Shown here: in pieces, positions 29,120-37,619 of the stretch
How positions within the stretch are numbered: the stretch's first letter is position 1
Layout of the letters: each line of letters starts with the position of its first letter
DNA from: a virus
Virus record (IMG/VR): IMGVR_UViG_3300033182_001015
Location: 1-60,986 of that record
Direction: 5' to 3' (one strand)
DNA length: 60,986 nucleotides
Made by a program: the position numbers and the translations under genes
The notes under the pieces: model-generated
Database searches by the model: none
The model's input: only the letters and a program-made list of their open reading frames with translations
What the model was told of the DNA's origin: nothing

Positions 29120-29830
29120 ATGGCCCTCCCTAAAATTTCAACCCCGACATTTGAGTGCGAATTGCCTTCTACGAAGGAATCAATTCGTTATCGGCCATTT
29201 CTTGTTAAAGAAGAAAAGGTTTTGCTGATTGCAAAAGAATCGGGTGAGAAGGTCGACATCTATAATGCGATTAAAACAATCGTAAATAACTGCGTTTTAA
29301 AAGAAGGCTTTGATGTTAACGATTGTCCGACATGGGACATGGAGTATTTGTTTATTCAAATCCGCTCTGTATCCGTTGGAAACATCGTAAAGTTTAAAGT
29401 CGTTGATAGTAACGATGGCATCGAATATGATTTGCAGTTAGATCTAAACGATGTTGTAGTTCAATTTCCTGAAGAACATGATAACAAAATTATGTTAACT
29501 GATGAGATTGGTCTAACATTGAAATATCCCACACCTGCTTTATCCGATAAAATTACTAATATCGAATCATTAGTAGAACTCAATGAAACAATGATTGGTG
29601 AGTGTATCGATACAATTTTTGACTCTGAAGATGTGTATTCATGGAAACAGGAGTCGAAGAAAGACAAAAAAGAATTTATTGAAAATATGCCGGTCGAGGC
29701 GTTTTCAAAAATTCAAGACTTTTTTAGTTCTTCACCGAAAATTGAGCACATAGTTAACTATACGAATAGCGAAGGCACAGAAAAGAAAGTTGTGTTTAGG
29801 GATCTTGAGGATTTTTTTCAATTGGGCTGA
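29120..29830 (+). CDS. 26: Baseplate hub assembly protein, gp26-like (0-frame product)
   Basis: The 236-residue product begins ALPKISTPTFECELPSTKES and IRYRPFLVKEEKVLLIAKE, the conserved N-terminus of T4 gp26/gp51-type hub proteins. In the family it takes part in hub assembly, probably as a chaperone. Start ATG 29120 follows ggagatatatt. Near its end the frame passes T-TTT-TTT (29812-29818), and the -1 frame continues openly into a 60-residue segment, so this stop at 29828 may be only one of two ends. See the fusion entry at 29812. Confidence 0.8.
   Translation: MALPKISTPTFECELPSTKESIRYRPFLVKEEKVLLIAKESGEKVDIYNAIKTIVNNCVLKEGFDVNDCPTWDMEYLFIQIRSVSVGNIVKFKVVDSNDGIEYDLQLDLNDVVVQFPEEHDNKIMLTDEIGLTLKYPTPALSDKITNIESLVELNETMIGECIDTIFDSEDVYSWKQESKKDKKEFIENMPVEAFSKIQDFFSSSPKIEHIVNYTNSEGTEKKVVFRDLEDFFQLG
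29812..29818 (+). promoter_or_regulatory. Candidate -1 ribosomal frameshift site (T TTT TTT)
   Basis: The gp26 frame reads GAT-TTT-TTT-CAA-TTG-GGC-TGA. The seven T residues fit X-XXY-YYZ in exact phase, letting both tRNAs re-pair one base back. The shifted frame reads TCA-ATT-GGG-CTG-AGT-TAT-ATG and stays open to 30000, giving a predicted 293-residue fusion. A homopolymer sequencing error would look the same. Confidence 0.6.
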
Positions 29831-29835
29831 GTTAT

Positions 29836-30000
29836 ATGACGCTCTACAATCATTATAAGCTCAACTTTGACGTAACTCAGTCGCACAACTTCTCAATCAC
29901 AGAAATAAATGATATGATACCTTTCGAAAGAGAGGTATATGTAGATCTTATTATTGAGAAAAATAATAAAGAAAAAGAAGGACCTCAGTTAGAATTTTAA
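29836..30000 (+). CDS. gp26 C-terminal extension (-1 frame), or separate 54-aa gene
   Basis: Reads MTLYNHYKLNFDVTQSHNFS followed by ITEINDMIPFEREVYVDLII. The ...MIPFERE.Y segment is typical of the C-terminal part of gp26-type proteins that in relatives, as I recall, is in one frame with gp26. The ATG at 29836 has no convincing ribosome site, favouring expression by frameshift from gp26. Its last 12 bases overlap the 3' end of the convergent gp4 gene. Confidence 0.65.
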   Translation: MTLYNHYKLNFDVTQSHNFSITEINDMIPFEREVYVDLIIEKNNKEKEGPQLEF

Positions 30001-30435
30001 TCCTAACTCTTTTTCTGTGATAATCGTAAATTCCCATCCTCTATCAGCACAATAACTACGCGCTGCTTGCCATTTAGAAGAATTTACACCCCATGTCCTT
30101 ACTTCGTATAAATACCTCTTAGTAAGATTTTTTTGCGGAGTTGGTTCTACGGTTTCTTTAAATGGTTTAATTTCCACTACAACCGTATCCAGTTTCCCTT
30201 CGCTGTTAATCTTCTTAATCCAAAAATCTGGAAAGTATCGATGAACTCTGCCATCGATTGGTGAACGATACGGAATGATCAGCTCTTCACTTGCCCATTC
30301 CTTAATGCCACTATTGTTGTCGAGATATCTCATGAATAGTAACTCCCACCTACTTCGATAAATAATGTTGGTAGGATCGCCACGATACTTACTCGGATTT
30401 TTAGGTTTGAAGACACCTTTATAAGTTTTCGCCAT
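29989..30435 (-). CDS. 4: Head completion nuclease, gp4-like
   Basis: Start at complement 30433-30435 gives MAKTYKGVFKPKNPSKYRGD, the standard gp4 N-terminus; upstream in-frame ATGs would read through the promoter box. The 148-residue protein contains IIYRSRWELLFMRYLD, a PD-(D/E)XK-like core YFPDFWIKKI...VVVEIKPFKE (D-x-n-E-x-K) and KWQAARSYCADRGWEF. In T4, gp4 (gp50/65) acts at the portal in head completion. It is the only minus-strand gene inside the + strand baseplate operon. The late box at 30441 is just five bases upstream. Confidence 0.85.
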   Translation of the reverse strand: MAKTYKGVFKPKNPSKYRGDPTNIIYRSRWELLFMRYLDNNSGIKEWASEELIIPYRSPIDGRVHRYFPDFWIKKINSEGKLDTVVVEIKPFKETVEPTPQKNLTKRYLYEVRTWGVNSSKWQAARSYCADRGWEFTIITEKELGLKF

Positions 30436-30440
30436 ACACA

Positions 30441-30448
30441 TATTTATA
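30441..30448 (-). promoter_or_regulatory. Late box for gp4, leaderless arrangement
   Basis: TATTTATA on the + strand, perfect TATAAATA on the minus strand, five bases before the gp4 ATG. The gap before the divergent gp48 ATG at 30458 is nine bases. Confidence 0.55.
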
Positions 30449-30457
30449 GGAATAGAC

Positions 30458-31660
30458 ATGGCAAATGACAATCAAATAAGACCGATAGAAACACAATTAA
30501 AACAAAAGTTTTCTTCGTCTGAAAGAACACAGATAAATTCACTCAAGAATTTAGGCGGTGGATTGCCTTCGAAGGCTGGAGGTATTACGTCGAGTGTTAG
30601 TCAACAAGTAAGTAATATCGACGCTCGACAAAAGTCAGCTATGGAGATAGGAGCAAACCTAGCGAAAAAACTTGAGAGCGCTGGAGCATATCCTAAAACA
30701 GCTGAAAGAGTTATTGCTCCTGCTGTTACATCAACTGTCTATGATAAAATTCCTTTGGCCGAAAAGAGAGGCGATCGAGTTTTAAATAAGCGGATTAATG
30801 TCAGACCTAAAAATCCTCGAAAACAAATTCAAAATACTAAAGATAGATTAGTAGGTGAACAAGATTTAAGATTCGCCGGTTTAGAGTTTCCTACTACTTT
30901 GACGTCAGAAGCGGCGTCATATGTTTATCTTCATTTTCAAATTTATAATCGTGGTACACCAGAATCTGGTGGATCATTTTCTCCAGGAGATAAAATATTT
31001 TTACCTATTCCGGAAAACTTGTCTACTGGTTTTAACATGAGATTTGAAGAAAGAGATACCGGCGCGTTAGGAGATCTTGCTAATGGAGATGCAGTAAGAA
31101 ATGCTATTAAAACTTACAAGAATGTAGGTAGTGTAGGAGAAGCTGTTTCAGGAATAACTGTGGGCGAAGCTCAAGATGCAATTAAAGCTATTGCTCAAAG
31201 ATCTATTTTTGCTGGTTTAAATTCAGTCAGTGAAACATTAGGCGGTATTGCTAGTCAAAACGCTGGCATAGTCAATAACCCGTTGCCTACAGTTTTCTTT
31301 AAAGGTATGGATTTGCGTTCATTTACATGGACATGGAAACTTGTGCCTAAATCATCAGAAGATGCAAGCGCAATCAAAAATATTTTAAAAACTTTACGAA
31401 AAAATGTTTTACCAGAAAAATTAGATGGTGAGACTACATATTTAAAATATCCTAATATGGTTTTGCCAAATGTTTTAGAAGCTGGTGGAGCGTCAAATCT
31501 AGATCTATATGGAAAATTTAAAAAGAGTTCGGTAAAAGAATTGCTTATTAATTATACAGCTGAAGGTACATCAGCATATTTTGTTGATGGTCACCCTGTA
31601 GCTATCAATTTGCAAATTACTTTCCAAGAAATTGAAGCGTATACGAAGGAAGATGCATAA
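30458..31660 (+). CDS. 48: Baseplate tail-tube cap, gp48-like
   Basis: The 400-residue protein has a low-complexity N-terminal third (possible tape-measure or tube contact). The tube-cap pattern VFFKGMDLRSFTWTWKLVPK follows, then SSEDASAIKNILKTLRKNV, KYPNMVLPNVLEAGG and the C-terminal FVDGHPVAINLQITFQEIEA. Gp48 caps the baseplate and starts tube polymerisation with gp54. The start lies 23 bases from the divergent gp4 start. The stop overlaps the gp53 ATG. Confidence 0.8.
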   Translation: MANDNQIRPIETQLKQKFSSSERTQINSLKNLGGGLPSKAGGITSSVSQQVSNIDARQKSAMEIGANLAKKLESAGAYPKTAERVIAPAVTSTVYDKIPLAEKRGDRVLNKRINVRPKNPRKQIQNTKDRLVGEQDLRFAGLEFPTTLTSEAASYVYLHFQIYNRGTPESGGSFSPGDKIFLPIPENLSTGFNMRFEERDTGALGDLANGDAVRNAIKTYKNVGSVGEAVSGITVGEAQDAIKAIAQRSIFAGLNSVSETLGGIASQNAGIVNNPLPTVFFKGMDLRSFTWTWKLVPKSSEDASAIKNILKTLRKNVLPEKLDGETTYLKYPNMVLPNVLEAGGASNLDLYGKFKKSSVKELLINYTAEGTSAYFVDGHPVAINLQITFQEIEAYTKEDA

Positions 31661-32532
31661 TGGATAGACATCAGTATTTTCGTAAGTTTCCTATCACTCC
31701 GTATCGTGGTGTACCATCATTAAATATTTTGAGGAGAGTTGACTTCAACAATAAAGTAAAGAATTTTTTTACTGCTTTCTATGCATTTGATGTAACCGCT
31801 GGTGAAAAGCCAGAAACTATTGCATTCGATTATTATGATGATGTAGATTACGATTGGTTGATATATCATACAAATGATATAATCGATCCGTATCATGGTG
31901 TGGCACTTGAATTAGAAGACTTCGAAAATATGGTAATAAAAAAATATGGTTCAATTGAAAGAGCTCGTAAAATTACCATTATATATAGAACCAACTACGA
32001 AAGTGATATGTCAATTTTACCACTCAATGGTACAGCAAGTTATAGTGCTTTGATCGGAGCCAGAAAAAAATATTGGGAACCAGTATTCACTGCTAATTCA
32101 CTTGCTGGTTATCAAAGAAAGAAAGAAGACATTTATATTTCTACTAATCGTATTATATCTTTTTCTCTTGCATCATCGACAACTACTCCACTAACAGTCG
32201 ATGAAACAGTTACGGCTACAAACGGGGCTACAGCAACAGTCGCTTCATGTACCAACGATTATGTTGTTCTTAAACATATTGACGGCGATTGGGATGGTCC
32301 AACCAGTAATTTTAATGTGACTGGCGATGATTCGAATATTACTGTGACATTTGATTACAATTCTTACAAATTAATACAGCATGTAATACCAGAACTCGAG
32401 CAAATATATTTTACAAAATATAGTGCATATGATTTTTTACTTGATCTGAATGAACAGAAGAGAGCTATATCGTTAGTAGAAAAAGACTATGCTCATGAGC
32501 TAAACAAACAACTTGAAGATTTGATGAAGTAA
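31660..32532 (+). CDS. 53: Baseplate wedge, gp53-like, with inserted domain
   Basis: Residues 1-165 show the gp53 pattern: RKFPITPYRGVPSLNILRRV, KNFFTAFYAFDVTAGEKPE, AFDYYDDVDYDWLIYHTNDI and the following YHGVALELEDFE region. T4 gp53 is 196 residues; this one is 290 because of an inserted Thr/Ala/Val rich segment near residues 170-232 (TVDETVTATNGATATVASC). The C-terminal EQIYFTKYSAYDFLLDLNE helix resumes the gp53 end. The insert is similar to modules in the larger wedge proteins below. Confidence 0.82.
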   Translation: MDRHQYFRKFPITPYRGVPSLNILRRVDFNNKVKNFFTAFYAFDVTAGEKPETIAFDYYDDVDYDWLIYHTNDIIDPYHGVALELEDFENMVIKKYGSIERARKITIIYRTNYESDMSILPLNGTASYSALIGARKKYWEPVFTANSLAGYQRKKEDIYISTNRIISFSLASSTTTPLTVDETVTATNGATATVASCTNDYVVLKHIDGDWDGPTSNFNVTGDDSNITVTFDYNSYKLIQHVIPELEQIYFTKYSAYDFLLDLNEQKRAISLVEKDYAHELNKQLEDLMK

Positions 32533-32538
32533 CGACTT

Positions 32539-33795
32539 ATGAGTCAACCAAAAGATCCAGCACACGTAGAAATATCAAAGATAGAAATGACTACCTTTTC
32601 AGGCGGGAATCCGCGTGACATTAAAAATATAGTACACAGTTTTGATATATTCGAGTCATTAGACAATTACACCGTGACTGCTGATTTTTACATGGCAGAA
32701 GGTGCTGACTTACAACATCTGATGCCCATGGGTGGTGAAGAAATGATTAATATAACATTGCAAACACCAGGAAAAGCATCGATTACATATAAATTCTTTG
32801 TTCATACAATTGAAGGTATGAAATCAAATGATCAAGCGACGTTGAAAACGTATAGAATTTCATGTTGTACAAAAGATTTTTTGTTAAATGCATCTCAAAA
32901 ATATACTAAAAGATATACAGAAATGAAATATGATGTCGCTCTGCAGGCAGTGTTGACAGATATGGGTGCAGAAGAATCGATACAAGAATTAGAACCAACT
33001 ATTGGAAAATTCGATTACGTTGTTAATAATGTCAGGCCGTTTCAAACAATCAGTCTTATTAAAGAGCGCGCCGTATCACCTGATAATAAATCATGTTCAT
33101 ATGTTTTTTATCAAGACAATAAAGGTTATAACTTTCAAACGATAGAAAAGATTATCAAAGATAGAAAAAGCGCCGCGGTTAAATTTACATATGATCCAGG
33201 TCAAAGATTAAACCCATATGAATCAGTAAACTATCGAAATATTTTGCATTACGAAACATTAGGTCAAGGTAATTCAGTTCGTAAAGTACAAGCAGGTGGC
33301 CAAAAAAATCAAGTAAGAGAATTTGACTTTCATCGTGGAACATATTACAAAAAAGAAGAATATGTGAATCAGTCCGATCAAGGAAGTTTTGCACATACTG
33401 ACGATAATAACGACTTTAATAGCGGTGATTTTAACGGATTTACACAAAAATTACCAGGTCGTACGTTGATGACCATAAAAGATGCAACTCGACCTGATAT
33501 GAAACATAACGAGAAGATACATTATCAAAGGGCATTTAGAGAAAAACTAGTACAGCATCAATTACGTGTTCGTGTTTACGGCGATACTAACTTTAGAGTA
33601 GGAGATGTTGTACGATTAGTTATTCCTGAAATTACTGGCGTAAGCAGACCAGTAAATCAACAAGAAATATTTTCTGAAAAATATATTATTACTAATTTAA
33701 AACATCGTTGTAATGCATCGAGAGCTGGTGGTTTTGAACACTTTATGATTATGGATGTTTCGAAGACTGGCAACTACGGCAGACCATTAGGATAA
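32539..33795 (+). CDS. Baseplate hub protein, gp27-like position
   Basis: The 418-residue protein has tandem beta-barrel-like strands (FDIFESLDNYTVTADFYMAE, INITLQTPGKASITYKFFVH), a YVVNNVRPFQTISLIKERAV helix and a C-terminal barrel (LRVRVYGDTNFRVGDVVRLV). It sits between gp53 and the gp5 spike. T4 gp27 is the trimeric hub that carries gp5, and a beta-barrel hub of about 390 residues fits. I see no unambiguous sequence match, so the symbol is left empty. Confidence 0.62.
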   Translation: MSQPKDPAHVEISKIEMTTFSGGNPRDIKNIVHSFDIFESLDNYTVTADFYMAEGADLQHLMPMGGEEMINITLQTPGKASITYKFFVHTIEGMKSNDQATLKTYRISCCTKDFLLNASQKYTKRYTEMKYDVALQAVLTDMGAEESIQELEPTIGKFDYVVNNVRPFQTISLIKERAVSPDNKSCSYVFYQDNKGYNFQTIEKIIKDRKSAAVKFTYDPGQRLNPYESVNYRNILHYETLGQGNSVRKVQAGGQKNQVREFDFHRGTYYKKEEYVNQSDQGSFAHTDDNNDFNSGDFNGFTQKLPGRTLMTIKDATRPDMKHNEKIHYQRAFREKLVQHQLRVRVYGDTNFRVGDVVRLVIPEITGVSRPVNQQEIFSEKYIITNLKHRCNASRAGGFEHFMIMDVSKTGNYGRPLG

Positions 33796-33798
33796 TTT

Positions 33799-36054
33799 AT
33801 GGCATTTTATAATATCGGTGAATCTTTTAAATGGTTTATGGGTCGAGTGGTTGAACTTGATCCTGTAGAAGATCCACCAGAAGAAAGATATATGGGCCGT
33901 GTAAAAGTACGAGTATTACACGACCAAACTGGTGAGTTAGGAAAAGATACATCGCCATACGGTATCGTTGATAGCGATTTGCTATGGGCGTGGCCGCTCT
34001 CGTCTATTCAATCTGCTTCACTGAGTTATCGTAAAATCGTAGAGCACGAAGAATATCAAACTCCATTTTGGATTGATGCGGTTGGTACATCTCCTACAGG
34101 TTTAGCAGTTGGTACATATGTGTTTGGTTTTTATCTCGACGGACATGAAGCCAATATCCCTGTTATTTTCCAAACATATCATAAGCTATCGATATATCCT
34201 GAACCGCCGACAGATGGAGATAATAAGTTCTTACAAATAAAAGAACCAGAACAAGATTTTAAATATTATGATATATCTGGTTTGGCAAAAGGTTTTCATA
34301 CTGATCCACAGCGTGAGCTCAATCATCCGATGGGTCAAGATATGCCAACTGACACTGCACCTGAAGAAGGTGGTCAGATATTGCCAAAGCACTTTAATAA
34401 ACAATATTCGCCGAAAGGTTATCAAAAAGGTGGAATGAATATTGTTTGGGAACCGCCATCAGATTATGACACAAAATATCCTTTTAATTTAACTCATACA
34501 ACTAAATCAGGTCATGCATTTGAAATAGACGATACGCCTGGTCATGAACGTATTCAATGGTGGCACAGATCAGGAAGTTATGAGGAAGTGTCAAACGGAC
34601 CACCTGAAAAAAATAGAGATGGTTTAAAAGGCGAATATCCTTTTGCTATGTTTAATGGCTGGAATGAACCAGGTGATCACCATGAACCAGGTTCTCCTAA
34701 ACAAAAATGGGAAGGTCGTCGAGTACGTAAGACAACCGAAAGCGAATATAACCTTGTATGGGGTAATAAAGAAACACTCGTAAACTCGAGCTTAAAGTTA
34801 GAAGTTGCTAATAATTCTACAACTGGTTTAGGTAATAATCAGATTCAGACAGTTGGTAATAACGTATTCCTCGCTGTCGGTTATTATCCACGTACTGCGA
34901 ATACAAAGGTACATAGCGGTGAGTCAGCACGATATCAGTTAAAAGATTCGTGGGACAAAGAAACAACAGTTGATAATGCATTAGCGAGTACAGATAAAAA
35001 GAAACAGATTATTCCTGATACACATAAGTTTGATTTTATTACAGATGTAGCAAACAACGTACAGTTGTCTATTGGTTGGACATGGAAAAAAGCGAGAGAG
35101 TTAGATACACATTCTGAGAAAAACAATTATGTTGAGATAGCAAATAATCAATATACATCTCTCGGTTGGATACCACAAAACAATTATGATAAGGACGGTG
35201 AGAGTAGACAACTGTCCGACTTTGAGAAAACCAATCAATACTTCGATATCAAAGGTAATAGCGTTACTAATATTGGTTGGAAACCGAAAGACGAGGCACG
35301 TCTATTAACTGATAAGGATATTAATAACGTAGTAGTTGATATTAAAAATAATAATTTGATTAATCTTGGTTGGCATCCTATTGATGAAGCACGTCAAATT
35401 AATTACGATACAACTACTAATTATAGTTTAGACATCAAGAACAATAGTTTTATTAATATCGGTTGGAATCCTCAAGAAGAAGGACGTCCAATCACTACAG
35501 ATGATATTGCTAATCATGTTGTAGATGTCAAAAATAATCATATGTTGAATATTGGTTATGAGCCTGCAGACACCGATACGCGTAAGCTATCAAGCGACGA
35601 TACTTATAATTATTATGTTGATGTAAAAAATTCGACATCGATGTCGACACAAAATAATTTCTATTTGAATGTAGGTAATTTACCAAAAGACGATATACCG
35701 AGAACAGACAAAGTTAGAAGTTTGTTTATTAGTACATCAAATGATAGAGTTGATCGTGTTGGTAAAGATTATGTAATAGATATTAGAGGTAATGCTAATT
35801 TCCAAACCATCGGAAATACTTTATGGGATTTCCACGGTTTAGCAACATTTGATGCACGTAATGAATTTGTTTTGAATTCTCCTGTTGGTATTACTTTAAA
35901 CGCACCATCTGTTGTTGTTTTAGGTCCGCTTTATGCGCAAAAAGGTGTAGGTCAACCAATCAAATTGGCAGCATCAGGAACGTTTACAGCTATGAATGGT
36001 AGGGTAATTACAGTTACAAATGGTATTATTACGGATATTGGCGATCCGCAGTAG
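33799..36054 (+). CDS. 5: gp5-like spike with OB fold and repeat beta-helix
   Basis: The 751-residue protein opens with an OB-fold (ESFKWFMGRVVELDPVEDPP, RVKVRVLHDQTG). It later has SGHAFEIDDTPGHERIQWWH, the segment that starts the trimeric beta-helix in gp5 and VgrG proteins. No lysozyme catalytic pattern lies between. Residues about 340-630 contain repeats of roughly 30 residues (INLGWHPIDEAR, INIGWNPQEEGR, TNIGWKPKDEAR, LNIGYEPADTDT), probably extending the needle. The C-terminus (INAPS-like LNAPSVVVLGPLYAQKG) ends the helix. It pierces the outer membrane in T4. Confidence 0.75.
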   Translation: MAFYNIGESFKWFMGRVVELDPVEDPPEERYMGRVKVRVLHDQTGELGKDTSPYGIVDSDLLWAWPLSSIQSASLSYRKIVEHEEYQTPFWIDAVGTSPTGLAVGTYVFGFYLDGHEANIPVIFQTYHKLSIYPEPPTDGDNKFLQIKEPEQDFKYYDISGLAKGFHTDPQRELNHPMGQDMPTDTAPEEGGQILPKHFNKQYSPKGYQKGGMNIVWEPPSDYDTKYPFNLTHTTKSGHAFEIDDTPGHERIQWWHRSGSYEEVSNGPPEKNRDGLKGEYPFAMFNGWNEPGDHHEPGSPKQKWEGRRVRKTTESEYNLVWGNKETLVNSSLKLEVANNSTTGLGNNQIQTVGNNVFLAVGYYPRTANTKVHSGESARYQLKDSWDKETTVDNALASTDKKKQIIPDTHKFDFITDVANNVQLSIGWTWKKARELDTHSEKNNYVEIANNQYTSLGWIPQNNYDKDGESRQLSDFEKTNQYFDIKGNSVTNIGWKPKDEARLLTDKDINNVVVDIKNNNLINLGWHPIDEARQINYDTTTNYSLDIKNNSFINIGWNPQEEGRPITTDDIANHVVDVKNNHMLNIGYEPADTDTRKLSSDDTYNYYVDVKNSTSMSTQNNFYLNVGNLPKDDIPRTDKVRSLFISTSNDRVDRVGKDYVIDIRGNANFQTIGNTLWDFHGLATFDARNEFVLNSPVGITLNAPSVVVLGPLYAQKGVGQPIKLAASGTFTAMNGRVITVTNGIITDIGDPQ

Positions 36055-36063
36055 GTAAAAAAT

Positions 36064-36759
36064 ATGTCAGTAGAAGCTACAGTAGCAAGAATTAATGAGA
36101 TGAAGGCGGAATTAGAAGCCGCCACAGGAGTCACTGAAGTTGAAATTCCGGGTCCTCCCGAAGGGACAACCGCAATGGTTGCTGGCGAGTTTAGTTGTGA
36201 AAGACTCGAATTAATTGTAGAAGAGCATGTAAAAGGTGTGACAGATATTATTAAAGAGAAAGCTGCAGAGATTTCCGCTTTGATGTCAAACTATGCACCG
36301 ATACTATCTGTTCCATCTAATCCAATGAAAATCATATCATGGGCCAAAAAAGTTGTATCAGGTATTGCTGGACCTGCAGTCGCAGCTGCGATTGAATTAG
36401 CCATTGATATTGCTCAACTTGCTGGCGCAATCGCTGGTCTCGCAGCGGCGGCCGCGGCAGCTGCAAGTCGATTAGCTAATTGTATTACTAACTTAGTTTT
36501 TGATACTTTGCAAACTTTAAAAAATACTTTATTAGAAAATGCTGTCAAGCTATATGATCAAGCATTAGGCATTTATGAATCATTAAAAGATCAAGCTTTG
36601 GAAGATCTTGGTTATAATGAATTATTGGCATTGAAAGACGATGTTCGTGGACAAGTCGATGGTTTGATGGCTACTGTAGGTGATATTGAAGCATCGGTTG
36701 ATTCGTTGCAAGATAGCGCGGATACACTTTCTAATATCACAATTCCTGGAGATATTTAA
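36064..36759 (+). CDS. Baseplate-region protein with Ala-rich helix
   Basis: The 231-residue protein is helical. It has a Pro/Gly segment (VEIPGPPEGTTAMVAGEFSC) and WAKKVVSGIAGPAVAAAIEL, then a hydrophobic Ala/Leu-rich stretch (AIAGLAAAAAAAASRLANCI) and a coiled C-terminus. Position between the gp5 spike and the tip-type protein suggests a spike-associated or chaperone role; proteins of this composition occur there in marine T4-like phages. No firm identification. Ends one base inside the next ATG. Confidence 0.6.
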   Translation: MSVEATVARINEMKAELEAATGVTEVEIPGPPEGTTAMVAGEFSCERLELIVEEHVKGVTDIIKEKAAEISALMSNYAPILSVPSNPMKIISWAKKVVSGIAGPAVAAAIELAIDIAQLAGAIAGLAAAAAAAASRLANCITNLVFDTLQTLKNTLLENAVKLYDQALGIYESLKDQALEDLGYNELLALKDDVRGQVDGLMATVGDIEASVDSLQDSADTLSNITIPGDI

Positions 36760-37478
36760 TGCAAGACATGCATGGAAATGGAAATAGCGACGGTAAAACA
36801 GGAAGTTTATGGGGCTGTGAACGAATACATGGACCACCTGGCGGACCAGAAGAACAGTCTGGAAGTAATACTGTTACACATATTTTTACTGGTGTATTAG
36901 TACCATCATTTACTATACCAGTAAGAGTTCAACCGACAACTGATAACGCGGTTTTAGGTATTGGTCAAGTTTTACCAGCACGTCCATATTTGACAATTCC
37001 CATAGCAAATACAGAGACTTTTCCTGGCGGTTCCGTTGATTCAAATAATGAAGTCGATTTTATTACGTACTGCGAAGTACTGCAATCAAAAGCTGAAACT
37101 TTAGCAGAAGATTTACAAACACTATACAATGAAAAGATTGCAGTAGCGATTGGATCCGCGGGCGCGGGTGCAGGCGGAGGCGGTGTTAGTGAAGGTGTAG
37201 GTAATAGTTGCGAAGAAGACTTTGAAATCAAAGCAAATACATTTGTAATTAATTGTAATGCACTCATTGTTGATCAATGTGAAACTGCGCCTCCTGTCAC
37301 TTTTACGACAGGATCAGTTGATATTACAACTGATGGTTCTGACGTAACAATTACTAATGGTTCGGTCACACTCACAATCAGTGGTAGTACAGTCAATGTA
37401 ACAGGAGGCACGCTACAAATTGGAGGTGAAGATGTTGCAACTGAAGCATATGCAGACGCTGCCGCCGGCGGCAGCTAA
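36759..37478 (+). CDS. Putative spike-tip protein, C-terminally truncated
   Basis: The 239-residue product has a His/Gly/Cys-containing N-terminus (HGNGNSDGKTGSLWGCERIH) and a Gly-rich linker (GSAGAGAGGGGVSEGVGNSC). A triple-strand beta-helix-like Thr-rich region follows (FTTGSVDITTDGSDVTITNG, GSVTLTISGSTVNVTGGTL). The His/Cys residues might hold iron as in PAAR or gp5.4-like tips, but the PAAR fold is not evident. It stops at TAA 37476; the same frame continues downstream into a plausible C-terminus, see the remnant at 37479-37597. Confidence 0.6.
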   Translation: MQDMHGNGNSDGKTGSLWGCERIHGPPGGPEEQSGSNTVTHIFTGVLVPSFTIPVRVQPTTDNAVLGIGQVLPARPYLTIPIANTETFPGGSVDSNNEVDFITYCEVLQSKAETLAEDLQTLYNEKIAVAIGSAGAGAGGGGVSEGVGNSCEEDFEIKANTFVINCNALIVDQCETAPPVTFTTGSVDITTDGSDVTITNGSVTLTISGSTVNVTGGTLQIGGEDVATEAYADAAAGGS

Positions 37479-37597
37479 TTGCAGTTAGCGGCGCCGGCTC
37501 AAAGCGCAGCAGAATCCTATGCTAATAGTATTGCTGGGTAGAAGTTGATGGAAACACCACGCCGACAGAATATACTGGTTGGGCAGGAACACCATAA
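37479..37597 (+). pseudogene. Remnant of the tip protein C-terminus
   Basis: After TAA 37476-37478 the same frame reads LQLAAPAQSAAESYANSIAG to a TAG. Shifting -1 gives VEVDGNTTPTEYTGWAGTP and a TAA at 37595-37597, a sensible phage C-terminus. One stop and one -1 shift therefore separate the gene from its likely ancestral end. Without a ribosome site this stretch is unlikely to be translated on its own. It also contains the late box for gp25. Confidence 0.5.
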
Positions 37598-37600
37598 ATA
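37593..37600 (+). promoter_or_regulatory. Late box before gp25
   Basis: CATAAATA, one mismatch, 19 bp before the gp25 ATG at 37620, with aagagaaaa as ribosome site in between. Unlike the leaderless set it leaves room for a short leader. Confidence 0.55.
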
Positions 37601-37619
37601 AGAATTAAAAGAGAAAAAT

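Noticed and set aside
33799-36054. Lysozyme domain in gp5
   Set aside because: I looked for the E-x8-D/C-x5-T arrangement between OB fold and beta-helix and found none.
36759-37478. PAAR-tip protein
   Set aside because: N-terminal His and Cys residues are suggestive, but the PAAR strand pattern is absent. It is left as a putative tip protein.
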